From positions 2,243,001 to 2,307,000 of the forward strand of contig CP126122.1 in NCBI GenBank assembly GCA_030123565.1: a stretch of 64,000 nt of DNA. The letters run 5' to 3'. This document shows, piece by piece, positions 25,280 to 34,582 of the stretch. Position numbers and translations under genes: made by a program. The notes below the pieces were generated by a model that searched no databases, had not been told where the DNA came from, and was given only the letters and a program-made list of their open reading frames with translations. Position 1 is the stretch's first letter; every line of letters begins with the position of its first letter. Source of the stretch: Nitrospira sp. (lineage in GTDB: Bacteria; Nitrospirota; Nitrospiria; Nitrospirales; Nitrospiraceae).

Positions 25280-25798
25280 TCAGGTTGTCTTGACCGTCCG
25301 CAACACCACATCCAACGCTTGAATGGTTGCCAGGTGATGTCCTAAAAATATTTGGACTCGCCTCGGCAACCGTTTCAGCAATGGACGTTGGTGAAAATCG
25401 AGCCGTACGATTTCAAACCGAGCGTGTGAATAATAGTTGTAGTGGCTGAGTTCCGTCGTCCCATCTACCGTAAAATAGTCGAACGTGCGTTCTGTAAAGA
25501 ACTTCACATGGGTAGGGTCCTGAAAGGCTCCGGCCGAATTGTAGTACGGAACCTGGATATGCACGAGCCCCCCTGGTTTCGTGACGCGCCAGAGCTCTTC
25601 CATGACCTGAATGGTGTCGGGAAGGTGTTCAAGGAGATTGAATAACGTACACTTCTCAACACTTGAATCCTGAAACGGCCAAGGTTTTTTCGACAGATCG
25701 CAGACCACACTCACCCCTACCTGGGGGCTGATATCAACTCCCTTGTGCCCGGGAAGAATCGACTTTCCGCAGCCTAAATGCAACTTCAGGTCTGCCAT
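25280..25798 (-). CDS. class I SAM-dependent methyltransferase
   Basis: Small methyltransferase of 172 residues. The ATG at 25798 has GAGG about ten bases upstream; the longer frame to 25846 lacks a site. Motif I appears as LKLHLGCGKSILPGHKGVDI with the acidic Asp after it, then VVCDLSKKPWPFQDSSVEKCTLFNLLEHL and LWRVTKPGGLVHIQVPYYN, the methyltransferase-11 pattern. Target is unknown; in this setting a sugar or glycolipid is likely. It is the last minus-strand gene before the exported-protein gene, with which it converges across a 42-base gap. Confidence 0.85.
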   Translation of the reverse strand: MADLKLHLGCGKSILPGHKGVDISPQVGVSVVCDLSKKPWPFQDSSVEKCTLFNLLEHLPDTIQVMEELWRVTKPGGLVHIQVPYYNSAGAFQDPTHVKFFTERTFDYFTVDGTTELSHYNYYSHARFEIVRLDFHQRPLLKRLPRRVQIFLGHHLATIQALDVVLRTVKTT

Positions 25799-25846
25799 GG
25801 TTGAACGTCCTCGACTCTGAGATGAAGGGAACGATGCGAAGGACAC

Positions 25847-26860
25847 TTATGCCCTATGAGACTGTGACGGCAGACATAGCTCGCTAGAGACGCGCACAAT
25901 ATCTTGAAGGAGACGGGACTCTCCCCCACAACGCTCGGCATAACGCCTGCCGGCTGCTGCCGTCTTGTGACGCAATGCATCATCATTCCACAACTTGGTG
26001 ATGGCAGCGGCCATGGCTTCTGGATCTTTGGGGGCTACGATGACCGCCTCGTTGGTCAACATACCTCTGGTCGCCAGCCCTTCGGTGATGATGACGCATT
26101 TGTTCAGCGCCATGGCCATCAGATATAAACTCAGGCCAGGTGCATACATCGTACTTGGCAGCAGCGGCACGACCACGATCTTGGCCCGGCGGATATAGCC
26201 AACCCAACTTTGTTCCCCCTCATTCTTGGCTGCAGCCAAATTGGCCGGAAGATTCGAAAGGTCCACATCCGTGGCCGACCGCTTCAACAGAGCCGCCTCT
26301 TCGTATAGGAGAAGCCCGGGATAGTCAACTTTGCGCATCGCTTCGATGAAGGTCGGAAAGTCACGATAGCTGCGGCCGGCAGTAAAGACATACTCCTCGG
26401 CCTTGGAGGAACGGTCTTCCTGCGACATCTTTTCCCAATAGTTCACCTTGAACGGAACAAACACGCACTTGAAGGGAGGAATGCCGTAGATCCGCTCGTA
26501 CTCACTCGTATCCTTGAAATGGAGAATGAATCGATCGACCTTCCGCAACAGTATTCCTTTCAAACGGGCCACGACGGTCTGCTTCCAACCCTGCGGGCGA
26601 GACAGGATAAAATCGACCGCCACGACTTTACATGAGGTGAACGGCATCAATGATTTCATCAAACAGAATCCAACGAGTCTCCATGTTCCCCCAGTCAGAA
26701 CCAATACGTCTTTCCCACGAGAACAAAAAAACAGGCGCAGGCCGTTCCAAAATGTTTCCTGATCTCCGGCATAGTGACTCGATGCCTCGAACTTCTCGGT
26801 TCGAACACCGTCGAGCCGGCGCAGATTTGAGATCATTTGAATATGCTTCATGGACGTCAT
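25847..26860 (-). CDS. glycosyltransferase, GT4-like (GT-B fold)
   Basis: Probable glycosyltransferase of 337 residues for polysaccharide assembly in the cytoplasm. The N-terminal half has CKVVAVDFILSRPQGWKQTVVARLKG; the C-terminal nucleotide-sugar lobe has YVFTAGRSYRDFPTFIEAM, AKIVVVPLLPSTMYAPGLSLYLMAMALNKCVIITEG and EAVIVAPKDPEAMAAAITKLWND. The usual E-x7-E motif is weakened in this protein, as the first Glu is replaced in the APGLSLYLMAMALNKC segment. The family call is therefore moderate. It is the penultimate gene of the minus-strand series. Confidence 0.75.
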   Translation of the reverse strand: MTSMKHIQMISNLRRLDGVRTEKFEASSHYAGDQETFWNGLRLFFCSRGKDVLVLTGGTWRLVGFCLMKSLMPFTSCKVVAVDFILSRPQGWKQTVVARLKGILLRKVDRFILHFKDTSEYERIYGIPPFKCVFVPFKVNYWEKMSQEDRSSKAEEYVFTAGRSYRDFPTFIEAMRKVDYPGLLLYEEAALLKRSATDVDLSNLPANLAAAKNEGEQSWVGYIRRAKIVVVPLLPSTMYAPGLSLYLMAMALNKCVIITEGLATRGMLTNEAVIVAPKDPEAMAAAITKLWNDDALRHKTAAAGRRYAERCGGESRLLQDIVRVSSELCLPSQSHRA

Positions 26861-26896
26861 CTTCGTGAAACTACTCGCGTGGCAGGGAATATCTGG

Positions 26897-28135
26897 TCAC
26901 CTACCAAACCCTTTCAAATTCCGCGCAGCAGCTTCTTCGTAGGCATTCACGAGGCTGCGCCCGATCGTATCCCAGGAGTACCTGTGCGTAACCATGTCGA
27001 CGGCTCCCTGCGCCAGACGTCGTCGAAGGTCTTGGTCGGCCAGTAAGCGGAGCGTACGTTCAACAAACATCTCCGGGGTGTCCGCGATCAGGAGATGTAG
27101 TCCGTCATACAACGTCAACCCCGATGCCGCAAACGTCGTACTCACAACCGGCATTCCCATAGCCAAGGCATCAAGAATTTTCAAGCGGGTGCCGCCACCC
27201 TCTGTGATCGGACAGACAAAGACCGTGGCCTTTTGAAAATACGGACGTACATCATCTACAAACCCCGGGACCTGCACGCGCGGGTCACGACGGCTCAAAT
27301 CGACTAACCACGAGGGAGGATTTTTGCCGACCACATCAATTTCGAGCGTCTTCAGCCTGGTTGACAACTCCGGCCAGATGGAATTGAAGAAATAGGTGAT
27401 GGCGCCCCTGTTTGCGAGCTGGTCGAGCCGACCGCAAAACAACAGTCTGTTCCCCCCTGGGTCCAGTCTCGGGGTGAAATATCTTATATCGACACCATTC
27501 GGTACGACGCAGATCTTGCTTTCGCCACAGGACGGTTTCAACAACTGGCCCTCATCGTCGGACACCACCATATTGACATGAAACGAGGGGCACCACCGTT
27601 TCTCTGCGGCAAGCAGGTGCATTGCTTCCTGCGCCCAGAATTTCCTCCATAGAATGCGCCTCTCCCCGAGCGCTCTCCGTTCGACCAGAGCCGATTCGAT
27701 GTCGTGATGGTTCAGCACCGTCCCGGCACCAGAAACCAGCGGTACATAGGGAGCTAAACCAAGGGTATCGACATGTACAACGTCGAAATGAAGACGAGCA
27801 GCCATGCCTTGAAGACGTTGTGTCATTTCCTTGGACCGCAACCACCGAAACTCATACGGTTCACCCGTCATCAATCCTCCGAATGCCCGCCAATAGCGGC
27901 CGATGCCGAACGAATCTTTTGGAAGGGGAACCCACTCCGCCCCGGCACAGAACTTTGACAATGCGTCCATGCAATCCTGCGGAGTGACACCCGACGGTCT
28001 GGTTACCGGCTGATCGAAGACGAGTGCATGCACCTCATGCTGTTTCGCCGCTTCCCTCAGAAGATTGTAATTGCGCTGAAGCGGTCCCCCTTTGGGCGGA
28101 TAAGCGAGATTATGTCCGAGCCAGAGAACTCTCAT
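26897..28135 (-). CDS. glycosyltransferase resembling the PEP-CTERM/EpsH1-associated sugar transferase (GT4)
   Basis: Glycosyltransferase of 412 residues. The start MRVLWLGHNLAYPPKGGPLQRNYNLL and the C-terminal block VFVCPITEGGGTRLKILDALAMGMPVVSTTFAASGL match the sugar transferase that accompanies exosortase A-type polysaccharide loci (TIGR03087-like, from memory). The C-terminal lobe has ICVVPNGVDIRYFTP and LLFCGRLDQLANRGAITYF. It should transfer an activated sugar to a lipid-linked intermediate; the specific sugar is unknown. No exosortase gene is visible in the window. Confidence 0.88.
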   Translation of the reverse strand: MRVLWLGHNLAYPPKGGPLQRNYNLLREAAKQHEVHALVFDQPVTRPSGVTPQDCMDALSKFCAGAEWVPLPKDSFGIGRYWRAFGGLMTGEPYEFRWLRSKEMTQRLQGMAARLHFDVVHVDTLGLAPYVPLVSGAGTVLNHHDIESALVERRALGERRILWRKFWAQEAMHLLAAEKRWCPSFHVNMVVSDDEGQLLKPSCGESKICVVPNGVDIRYFTPRLDPGGNRLLFCGRLDQLANRGAITYFFNSIWPELSTRLKTLEIDVVGKNPPSWLVDLSRRDPRVQVPGFVDDVRPYFQKATVFVCPITEGGGTRLKILDALAMGMPVVSTTFAASGLTLYDGLHLLIADTPEMFVERTLRLLADQDLRRRLAQGAVDMVTHRYSWDTIGRSLVNAYEEAAARNLKGFGR

Positions 28136-28214
28136 GCCATGTAGACGGCACCATGCTTGTCAAGCATGTGCGTCACGGGAGTTTGAACCATATTCGGCAT
28201 TAAAAATTAAGCTG

Positions 28215-29003
28215 TTACGCTTTCGCAAACATAGGAGCAAGTTGACGGCGATGCTCCAGCTGGAGCATGAGATAGTTCACAGACCAGTGCCCTACAGGTC
28301 GTGGGTGGATCAGTTTTCCGTCAAAATAATAGACCTCATACCCATAGTCGCGCATGAGGTGGAACAATTGATGCGGAGGTGTTCCCTCTTGATCAGGGCT
28401 CCCTCCAACTTCCATGAGCCACGCCGGACGAGCCGTTTCAAGAAACCGTACAGCGCCCTGTACCACCGCCAATTCATGCCCCTCCACGTCACATTTGATA
28501 AAGGTGATCTTGTTGGCCACATCTAGAAAAAGAGAATCCAAAGAGCGCATCGGGACATTATATTCCCGCATCGAACCGGCATTCTCAGCCTGTTTAAGAT
28601 CAATTTGGGCTCGATAGAAGTTGCTGCCCCCATATGCATGCTGAGGTACTCGCATGACAGCCATTCCGTCAGTCCTGGATATGGCGTAATTCATTGGAAG
28701 AACATTCGCAAGCCCGAGCTTTCGAACAATGCCGCTCAGTACCTGGAACGTATCAGGGATAGGTTCAATGCTATAAACTTTTCCGGTTGGCCCAACCATC
28801 GGGGAGAGAACATTCGTATACCATCCGAAATTTGCACCCATGTCGATGACAGAATCTCCGGACTTCACCAGAACCTTGAGAGGTTCCACATCATCTTCCC
28901 AGAAAGTCTTAACCGAACGCACATAATACTGCGTCTTAACCCATGTCAGCATTGGTGCCGACAAAACATTCGCGGCAAGCAGTCTCAGAAGATATTTTGA
29001 CAA
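28215..29003 (-). CDS. FkbM-family methyltransferase
   Basis: SAM-dependent O-methyltransferase of the FkbM family, about 262 residues. Motifs are SVIDMGANFGWYTNVLSPMVGPTGKVYSIEPIPD and the late block ITFIKCDVEGHELAVVQGAVRFLET. I choose a TTG start at 29003 because GAGGAGAG lies six bases upstream; a TTG at 29069 has none and no ATG fits. FkbM enzymes methylate hydroxyl groups of sugars or polyketides, so a methylated residue in the polysaccharide is likely. It lies between two GT4 genes. Confidence 0.87.
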   Translation of the reverse strand: MSKYLLRLLAANVLSAPMLTWVKTQYYVRSVKTFWEDDVEPLKVLVKSGDSVIDMGANFGWYTNVLSPMVGPTGKVYSIEPIPDTFQVLSGIVRKLGLANVLPMNYAISRTDGMAVMRVPQHAYGGSNFYRAQIDLKQAENAGSMREYNVPMRSLDSLFLDVANKITFIKCDVEGHELAVVQGAVRFLETARPAWLMEVGGSPDQEGTPPHQLFHLMRDYGYEVYYFDGKLIHPRPVGHWSVNYLMLQLEHRRQLAPMFAKA

Positions 29004-29106
29004 AGCGCACTCTCCTCTCGCCAATCTGCGACAGTTTCTCGGCAAGAAGGCCGCCAAGACTGTTGACAACCCTCGCAGCCATCGACCGCCGTCATTTTGC
29101 CTAAGA

Positions 29107-30219
29107 TCACAATGATCGGTATACCGCAGCAGTTTGATTCGCCATCATACTCGCGTTAAATTCCTGTTCAACCTGGCTTCGCCCCATCGTACCCAACTCC
29201 CTCGCTCTACATGGGTCTTGAATCATTTCCTTGAGACCCGAGGCAAGCTCGGTAACGTTGGCTGGACTCACAAGCATCCCGGACCGGCTATTCAACACCA
29301 CCTCAGGGATACCTCCTACCCGACTGGCAATCACCGGCCGCTTCAACGCAAGGGCTTCCAGCAAAACCATTGGAATGCCTTCGTGCAGTGAGGGCAAAAC
29401 GAATATGTCCATCATGTTGATGAAGTCATAAACCTGTTCTTGGTGGCCGGCAAATATGACCGATTGCGCCAATTCCAACCGCTGGACTTCCGCCTCAAGT
29501 TGCCCGCGTAACGGCCCATCTCCGACGAGCAGGAGCGTCACATTCAGCCCCATAGTGCGGAGGACTCGTACCGCCCTCAACAAGACGGTATGACCTTTGA
29601 TAGGAACCAATCGCCCCACTGTGCCAACCACAACCGCTTTATCGTCAATATGCCATTTCTTGCGGGTTTCTGATCGTTGAGTCGTAACGCAAACGTTTTC
29701 CAGGTCGATACCATTGTGAATACACACCACCCTATTAGCCCCATAAGTCTTGGCCAAAACTTTATGAATCTCACTGGAGACGGCAATGACTTTGTCGATA
29801 AGCCGGGTAGTCACAACCCTGTCTACGATGGTGTAGCAGATCATCTTCATACTCTTCAGTCCGTTGAACGGCTCAGGTAGACCATGAACGACTCTGACCA
29901 CGTGAGGCACTCTCAAGCATCGCGCGACGATCGTCCCTAGGACCGAGTCTTTGTACTTATGAGTATGCACGATGTCCGGTTTGATCTGCCTAAACACCCG
30001 TACAAGATGATATGCGATAGCTATCGGGCCGTTGTCTTTTTCTGGAACCACCAAGATCTGGATGGGAAGTTTCCGAAGCTCGTCCGCCAGCTTTCCTTCA
30101 TTGAACAGAATCACCGACCATTCAAATCCCGGTAACTTGACTAGATACTTCATGAGCGCGAGAAGTTGGGCTTCCGCCCCGCCCCACAAGTCCCCCATCG
30201 CCACATGGCAAACTTTCAT
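29107..30219 (-). CDS. glycosyltransferase family 4
   Basis: GT-B glycosyltransferase of 370 residues from the ATG at 30219, where the family-typical start MKVCHVAMGDLWGGAEAQLLAL begins; the frame is open upstream to 30444 and overlaps the next gene without a ribosome site. The acceptor lobe has KPDIVHTHKYKDSVLG. The donor lobe has VGTVGRLVPIKGHTVLLRAVR, VIFAGHQEQVYDFINMMDIFVLPSLHEGIPMVLLEALALKRPVIASRVGGIPEVV, including the E-x7-E motif. Sugar specificity is unknown. Confidence 0.92.
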   Translation of the reverse strand: MKVCHVAMGDLWGGAEAQLLALMKYLVKLPGFEWSVILFNEGKLADELRKLPIQILVVPEKDNGPIAIAYHLVRVFRQIKPDIVHTHKYKDSVLGTIVARCLRVPHVVRVVHGLPEPFNGLKSMKMICYTIVDRVVTTRLIDKVIAVSSEIHKVLAKTYGANRVVCIHNGIDLENVCVTTQRSETRKKWHIDDKAVVVGTVGRLVPIKGHTVLLRAVRVLRTMGLNVTLLLVGDGPLRGQLEAEVQRLELAQSVIFAGHQEQVYDFINMMDIFVLPSLHEGIPMVLLEALALKRPVIASRVGGIPEVVLNSRSGMLVSPANVTELASGLKEMIQDPCRARELGTMGRSQVEQEFNASMMANQTAAVYRSL

Positions 30220-30338
30220 GGTGGAATTTCTGACCAGCGGCTCATGCATCGGGAGTCGTATAGTCCTTGAAGGTGTTTCGATCCAGCCAGAGATATCACG
30301 CGTGTAGCGAGGCGATGGCACATTCGCATCGCAGCATG

Positions 30339-31463
30339 TTATGAACTCGGATAAAGACATCCTTCGTAAAGCATCTGGTAGGCTCGCACCATGGTTCCTA
30401 AGCTGAATTGTCCTTCCGCGCGATTCTTCCCCTTCTCCGCACACTGAGTAGCCTGCTGCCGATTCGTAAGCAGGGTCACCAAGCTCGATGCCAAAGCCTG
30501 GCTGTCTCGCGGCGGGACCAGGAATCCTGTCTCTCCGTCGAGCACGAGTTCTGGATTGCCACCGACACGAGTAGCAACCACAGGCTTTCCAGCGATCATC
30601 GCCTCAAGGATGGCCATAGAGAGTCCCTCGGACAGTGACGGCAGTACGAATACATTCAACATTGCAAGGATTCTCGGAATATCTTGTCGCAGGCCGAGAA
30701 AATGGACTCGCCTATCCAATCCAAGTCGATGGACTTGTTCCTTCAACTCAGGTTCGAGTTGGCCTCTCCCGGCAAAGACAAAAGAAGTGTTTGGGCATGC
30801 CTTCAACACCGCGGGGATACCCTCGATCAGATACTGATGCCCTTTGACGGGATACAAATTGCCCACAACCCCCACTATTTGATCGTTCTCAGGCACGCCC
30901 AACTCTTTTCTACACTGATCCACGTCGGCCCGTTCACAATGCGGTACAACATCCACACCGTTATAGATCACCTTGATTCGATCCGGAGAGATCCCGACTT
31001 GCTCAACGATGAATTGTTTCAAATTCTGTGACACAGCAACCATGGTGGCGTGACGACTTACCCACCGATAGGCAAGGCGTCGCCTCAATTTCTCCCAAAA
31101 GTAGTTCTTGCCATGAACGGTCGCAACAAGAGGAATTTCGGACATGGCTGCGACAAAGGTTCCTTGCACATTGGCATCAAACTCGTGGGCATGAATCAAA
31201 TCCACTTGCTCCTGTCGTAGCAATCGCCTGAATTGAAGGGCCCAGCGCCAATCCGTCATACCGTGCGTCGGAATGACATGGGTACGTACGCCTCGGCTTT
31301 CGGTCCGTTCTTGAATCCACCCCGGACGGAACAAGCAGAGAATCGCTCGATATTTCTCGGGATCCAACGAAGAGGCTAGATTGCTGATCACTCGCTCTGC
31401 ACCGCCGGGGCCGCTACTGGTCGAAAGATAGAGAATCGTCTTAATGGTTCGCTTGCTGGGCAT
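30339..31463 (-). CDS. glycosyltransferase family 4
   Basis: Retaining GT-B glycosyltransferase of 374 residues. The N-terminal lobe has LYLSTSSGPGGAERVISNLA and DLIHAHEFDANVQGTF. The C-terminal lobe has IKVIYNGVDVVPH, VGVVGNLYPVKGHQYLIEGI, FVFAGRGQLEPEL and the donor-site block VFVLPSLSEGLSMAILEAMIAGKPVVATRVGGNPELV with E-x7-E. It is closely related in pattern to the enzyme encoded next to it (29107-30219), suggesting an old duplication. Acts on a lipid-linked glycan in the cytoplasm. Confidence 0.93.
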   Translation of the reverse strand: MPSKRTIKTILYLSTSSGPGGAERVISNLASSLDPEKYRAILCLFRPGWIQERTESRGVRTHVIPTHGMTDWRWALQFRRLLRQEQVDLIHAHEFDANVQGTFVAAMSEIPLVATVHGKNYFWEKLRRRLAYRWVSRHATMVAVSQNLKQFIVEQVGISPDRIKVIYNGVDVVPHCERADVDQCRKELGVPENDQIVGVVGNLYPVKGHQYLIEGIPAVLKACPNTSFVFAGRGQLEPELKEQVHRLGLDRRVHFLGLRQDIPRILAMLNVFVLPSLSEGLSMAILEAMIAGKPVVATRVGGNPELVLDGETGFLVPPRDSQALASSLVTLLTNRQQATQCAEKGKNRAEGQFSLGTMVRAYQMLYEGCLYPSS

Positions 31464-31529
31464 GCTATAGAACCCTTACGACAGGAGGCCGGTCAGACAC
31501 CCATCGATGCGAAACAAATGGACAGTCAT

Positions 31530-32852
31530 TCAGTGGCTTGATGTGGTCAAGTCGTATGCAATCCACATCCAATTGATCAGAATGTAAGAAAGTATGGGGG
31601 CAAGAATCCAGAGCTGTTTCTGTACTGCCGAACCTCTCGTCCTTGCATCCACCCAGAGCGACCGCCAATGTGTGACGGCATACGCGGCGAATGGAAGCAG
31701 AAGGTAGTCGATGGCATCACGGTAACGTGGTGAGCCATAGACCACAAACGTCACAGCAATTGTGTATGCGATGAGCGTCAGACTGATCCACCAGAACCAG
31801 TCTCGTTGTCCTACGATAAAGCCCGCGATCCCCAAGATCAGCATGCCGGCACTCAAGACTCCCAGCAACCCACTGATCAACGTAGCCTGTCTGGACGGTA
31901 ATTTATACAACTCTCTGATTTCCTCGCGTTCAAACCTTGGCCAGAGAAACCAGGCGACCTTTTTGAATCCCAACTGGACAAAACGAAGCGGATCTTCCTG
32001 GATATACCTAAGCGCTTCTTTTTTATGCCACGCGTCGAATTGCGGCGTCCCGAAGCTCGAACCGTCCTCTGGTTCGCTCGGGAACCGAGTCCACTTTCCG
32101 GTTGCCTGTGGATTATTGCCTATATGCAGGTTGACACCTGACGTGTAACTGATAGGCAACGGTTGCCCCCACACAACGGCATTTCTCCACATCCACGGTA
32201 TCAACGTAATCACCAGTGCCAGGGCAAACAACGCGACACATCTCAGCGCTTCTTGTCGTGTCCGTGATGCGAAGACCAGATAGCCTCCAAATACAAACGG
32301 GTAAACGATGGCCACTTCTCGTGTAAGGAGGCAACAGGCGACGAAAAACCCGAGAAGGAGGGCCTGACAGTTGTCCGGAGCATTCGGCTTCATGGAGATA
32401 GTGAGTAATGCAGACAACAAGAAAGCAGCAAATAAGGGCTCACTCATCACGAAGGTGTCGGCGATCACACATGACGGTAGCAGCCCCCTGAGCCATAATC
32501 CTAGCCTGCTGCCAAGATCTCCTGTCAAATTCCGTATCAGGACAAATAGCAAGACACAGTTCAATACCCCAATGAGCGCCGTCGCAATCTGGCCTGTCAG
32601 GAATGTGCTGTCGGGAAACAGCTCAAACACCGCGGCAAGATAGACAAAATACAGAGGAGCGCGATAACCGAACTCCCCCCCACCCTTGAACCATTCCCCG
32701 GAAGAATGCGTGAGCTGCTGTGCGCCGGAATAAAATGCGAGTTGGTCGCCTCCAGGCGCCTCGTGCTGCCCTCCCCAGATGATAACCGCAATCCGTAACA
32801 GCAATAGGGCAATGACGCTCAACACCAAGTTTCTTGTAGTCATGCTCCACAT
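31530..32852 (-). CDS. GT-C membrane glycosyltransferase (ArnT/PMT-like)
   Basis: Polytopic membrane protein of 440 residues with about ten to eleven helices. The first extracytoplasmic loop has PGGDQLAFYSGAQQL, where the Asp is the likely catalytic residue of the GT-C/PMT fold, followed by GYRAPLYFVYLAAVF and MSEPLFAAFLLSALL, characteristic of the ArnT/PMT_2 type. Such enzymes use a polyprenyl-phosphate sugar in the periplasm to modify a glycan or lipid. The start at 32852 and an ATG three codons later are about equally supported. A likely terminator of the preceding gene lies just upstream. Confidence 0.82.
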   Translation of the reverse strand: MWSMTTRNLVLSVIALLLLRIAVIIWGGQHEAPGGDQLAFYSGAQQLTHSSGEWFKGGGEFGYRAPLYFVYLAAVFELFPDSTFLTGQIATALIGVLNCVLLFVLIRNLTGDLGSRLGLWLRGLLPSCVIADTFVMSEPLFAAFLLSALLTISMKPNAPDNCQALLLGFFVACCLLTREVAIVYPFVFGGYLVFASRTRQEALRCVALFALALVITLIPWMWRNAVVWGQPLPISYTSGVNLHIGNNPQATGKWTRFPSEPEDGSSFGTPQFDAWHKKEALRYIQEDPLRFVQLGFKKVAWFLWPRFEREEIRELYKLPSRQATLISGLLGVLSAGMLILGIAGFIVGQRDWFWWISLTLIAYTIAVTFVVYGSPRYRDAIDYLLLPFAAYAVTHWRSLWVDARTRGSAVQKQLWILAPILSYILINWMWIAYDLTTSSH

Positions 32853-33117
32853 TTCTCGCTGTCACGTTGCGATGTGCATACATTGTCCATGGCGATGACA
32901 GCCGGGCGAGGAAAAGACTCTCAGATGGTTGCAGGGGATTTGAGCGACCATGGTGAGAGTTCTAGCTTCCACGACTAAGAATTCGGCAGACGCTCCACCT
33001 GCGCCGCTCTTCTCACCAGCCCATCGGGCGTATACCAGCCCTCTCCTTAGTCAGGGATCAACTCATTACGGTTGCACATCAGGTGGTTTACGTCGACGCC
33101 GCATCCTGCAAATGCGA
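32853..33117. other. intergenic region holding a terminator
   Basis: This 265-base gap between the ligase gene and the GT-C gene has no supported gene. A hairpin with T-run near its left end is described separately. Transcription of the downstream genes would therefore need read-through or a new promoter here. Confidence 0.5.
32912..32959 (-). terminator. probable Rho-independent terminator after the O-antigen ligase gene
   Basis: Minus-strand reading gives CTCTCACCATGGTCGC, an 11-base loop, then GCAACCATCTGAGAG followed by TCTTTTCC. The arms pair over about 14 positions with a one-by-two internal loop, and a T-rich tract follows directly. It lies about 160 bases after the ligase stop codon, correctly oriented for that gene, and about 65 bases before the GT-C start. 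Confidence 0.45.
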
Positions 33118-34521
33118 TCACCTCACCGGACGAGGTCTTCCCCATGGGGTTGCTCGAACAGGCACGGGCGGAGATGACACTTCGAGGGACTTCTTGGAAT
33201 ACCGCTCAGTAGTATTCTTCAGAGCCACGGCAAGGCCCGTTAAGATCCAAAAGGTCGGGTAGTAGAGCGTAGAAATAAATGTGCTCGTGACGAGATACGC
33301 TACGAGAGCACCTAAAATGGCGTTCCCAAACCAGCCTGCCTCTTCCAACTCGGCATCCTCTTGTACCTGTTTACCTGGACGGGCCGCCGCTTTCCGCATC
33401 CCCATCCGACTACAATACCTGACATCTTTGTAGTTGGAGAGCGCTATGCCTCCGATCAGAAACAGGCCGAGCAAACCCAGTTCAGGAAGCAGGGTAAAAT
33501 ATAACGAGTGCGCTTGCCGGCCGGCTAGGGACTTCGTCTGCCAGGTCCTCCCCCCGAGATATTCACCAATCGTCCAGGGGAAATTACCTTGCCCCACACC
33601 GAAGATAGGATTTGCGAGGAACATTTCCCACCCGATCCCCCATGTGAACATTCGCTGCCCTGCCGTCCCAGACTCCATCGTACTGTCGTCGGTAATCGTC
33701 TGCATGCGATCCCAGTATTCTTGAGGAGCAGCGACCAAGACCAGCAACAATACCCCGGTTAACAAAATCAACGACCACACTTTTCTCGGTGAGTAGAACC
33801 AGCAGAATAACCCCACTGCAAGCAACCCAAGAAATCCTCCGCGCGATGAGGTGGAAATCGACGACAGAACGAATACGCCAATCAAAACCAGATAGAGGAG
33901 TTTCCCTCGTTTGTCGGATGTCCCTTGATACATGAAGAAGGCGAATGGAACTGCAACATTCATCTCCATCGCGAAATCATTTTCGTCTCCCAGCCAGCCG
34001 CCAACACCACGCCCGTGATGCAGCATTCCATTGATTGCTAGGAGGGCATGGACCCCCAACCAAACGAGAATTAGTTTGTGCATTCGGCCGGTATTGTTGA
34101 CGAACGTCACGATTCCCAAATAGAAAAAGAAATATAACGTCAACTCTTTCCATTGTGAGAACGCATGAAAATTATTGTTTGCAAAGGGTATCCACAGGGC
34201 CATGAAAGCCAAGAGTCCTATCCACAGCTTTGATTGCCTATTGGCTAAACTCGCCCGCCCAGAGAGCAGTACAGCTAAGGCAAGAGAGGCATCGATCAGT
34301 GACGGGAAGGGAATGACTTTAAGTGGCGGGATAAAATCTTGCGGCCGACCAAACTCAAACAGCATGGCGAGCACAACAAGAACAAAGCCGTACTCCAGCT
34401 TTTTCGGCATGGGTTGAGAGCCCGGAAAGGCATAGCCCCCCGCACCTTGCATGATCGCCCCTCGTCCCGGCTTCAGCATATTTTCAGGCACTCTCCCCAC
34501 CCCTGACTTCTCATCCACCAT
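33118..34521 (-). CDS. O-antigen ligase/polymerase-like membrane protein (Wzy_C)
   Basis: Membrane protein of 467 residues with ten or more helices. The large periplasmic loop has GTAGQRMFTWGIGWEMFLANPIFGVGQGNF and RQAHSLYFTLLPELGLLGLFLI, the Wzy_C pattern (Arg in the loop, then H-S/N-x-x-L). Family members either polymerise repeat units (Wzy) or transfer a glycan to lipid A or protein (WaaL/PglL). Here the polymerase role is plausible since no other candidate is in the locus. About 38 hydrophilic residues precede the first helix, and an internal ATG (MPKKLEYGF) is an alternative start. The last 30 residues are Pro/Arg rich. Confidence 0.85.
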   Translation of the reverse strand: MVDEKSGVGRVPENMLKPGRGAIMQGAGGYAFPGSQPMPKKLEYGFVLVVLAMLFEFGRPQDFIPPLKVIPFPSLIDASLALAVLLSGRASLANRQSKLWIGLLAFMALWIPFANNNFHAFSQWKELTLYFFFYLGIVTFVNNTGRMHKLILVWLGVHALLAINGMLHHGRGVGGWLGDENDFAMEMNVAVPFAFFMYQGTSDKRGKLLYLVLIGVFVLSSISTSSRGGFLGLLAVGLFCWFYSPRKVWSLILLTGVLLLVLVAAPQEYWDRMQTITDDSTMESGTAGQRMFTWGIGWEMFLANPIFGVGQGNFPWTIGEYLGGRTWQTKSLAGRQAHSLYFTLLPELGLLGLFLIGGIALSNYKDVRYCSRMGMRKAAARPGKQVQEDAELEEAGWFGNAILGALVAYLVTSTFISTLYYPTFWILTGLAVALKNTTERYSKKSLEVSSPPVPVRATPWGRPRPVR

Positions 34522-34582
34522 CCACTAGCACTGCGACATTATAATCAGGTACTCCCTGGACACCAGCAACACTTTATTACGC

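Noticed and set aside
33050..33090. Similarity between CAACTCATTACGGTTGCACATC here and CAACTCACTCCGGTTGTGCATC near 56610 as a dispersed repeat
   Set aside because: The second copy is coding sequence of the DUF5672 gene and the match is short and does not extend, so chance is likely.
34522..34582. tRNA or small RNA in short gaps of the polysaccharide locus
   Set aside because: No cloverleaf arms, TTCGA-type loop or CCA end seen here or in the other gaps checked by eye.
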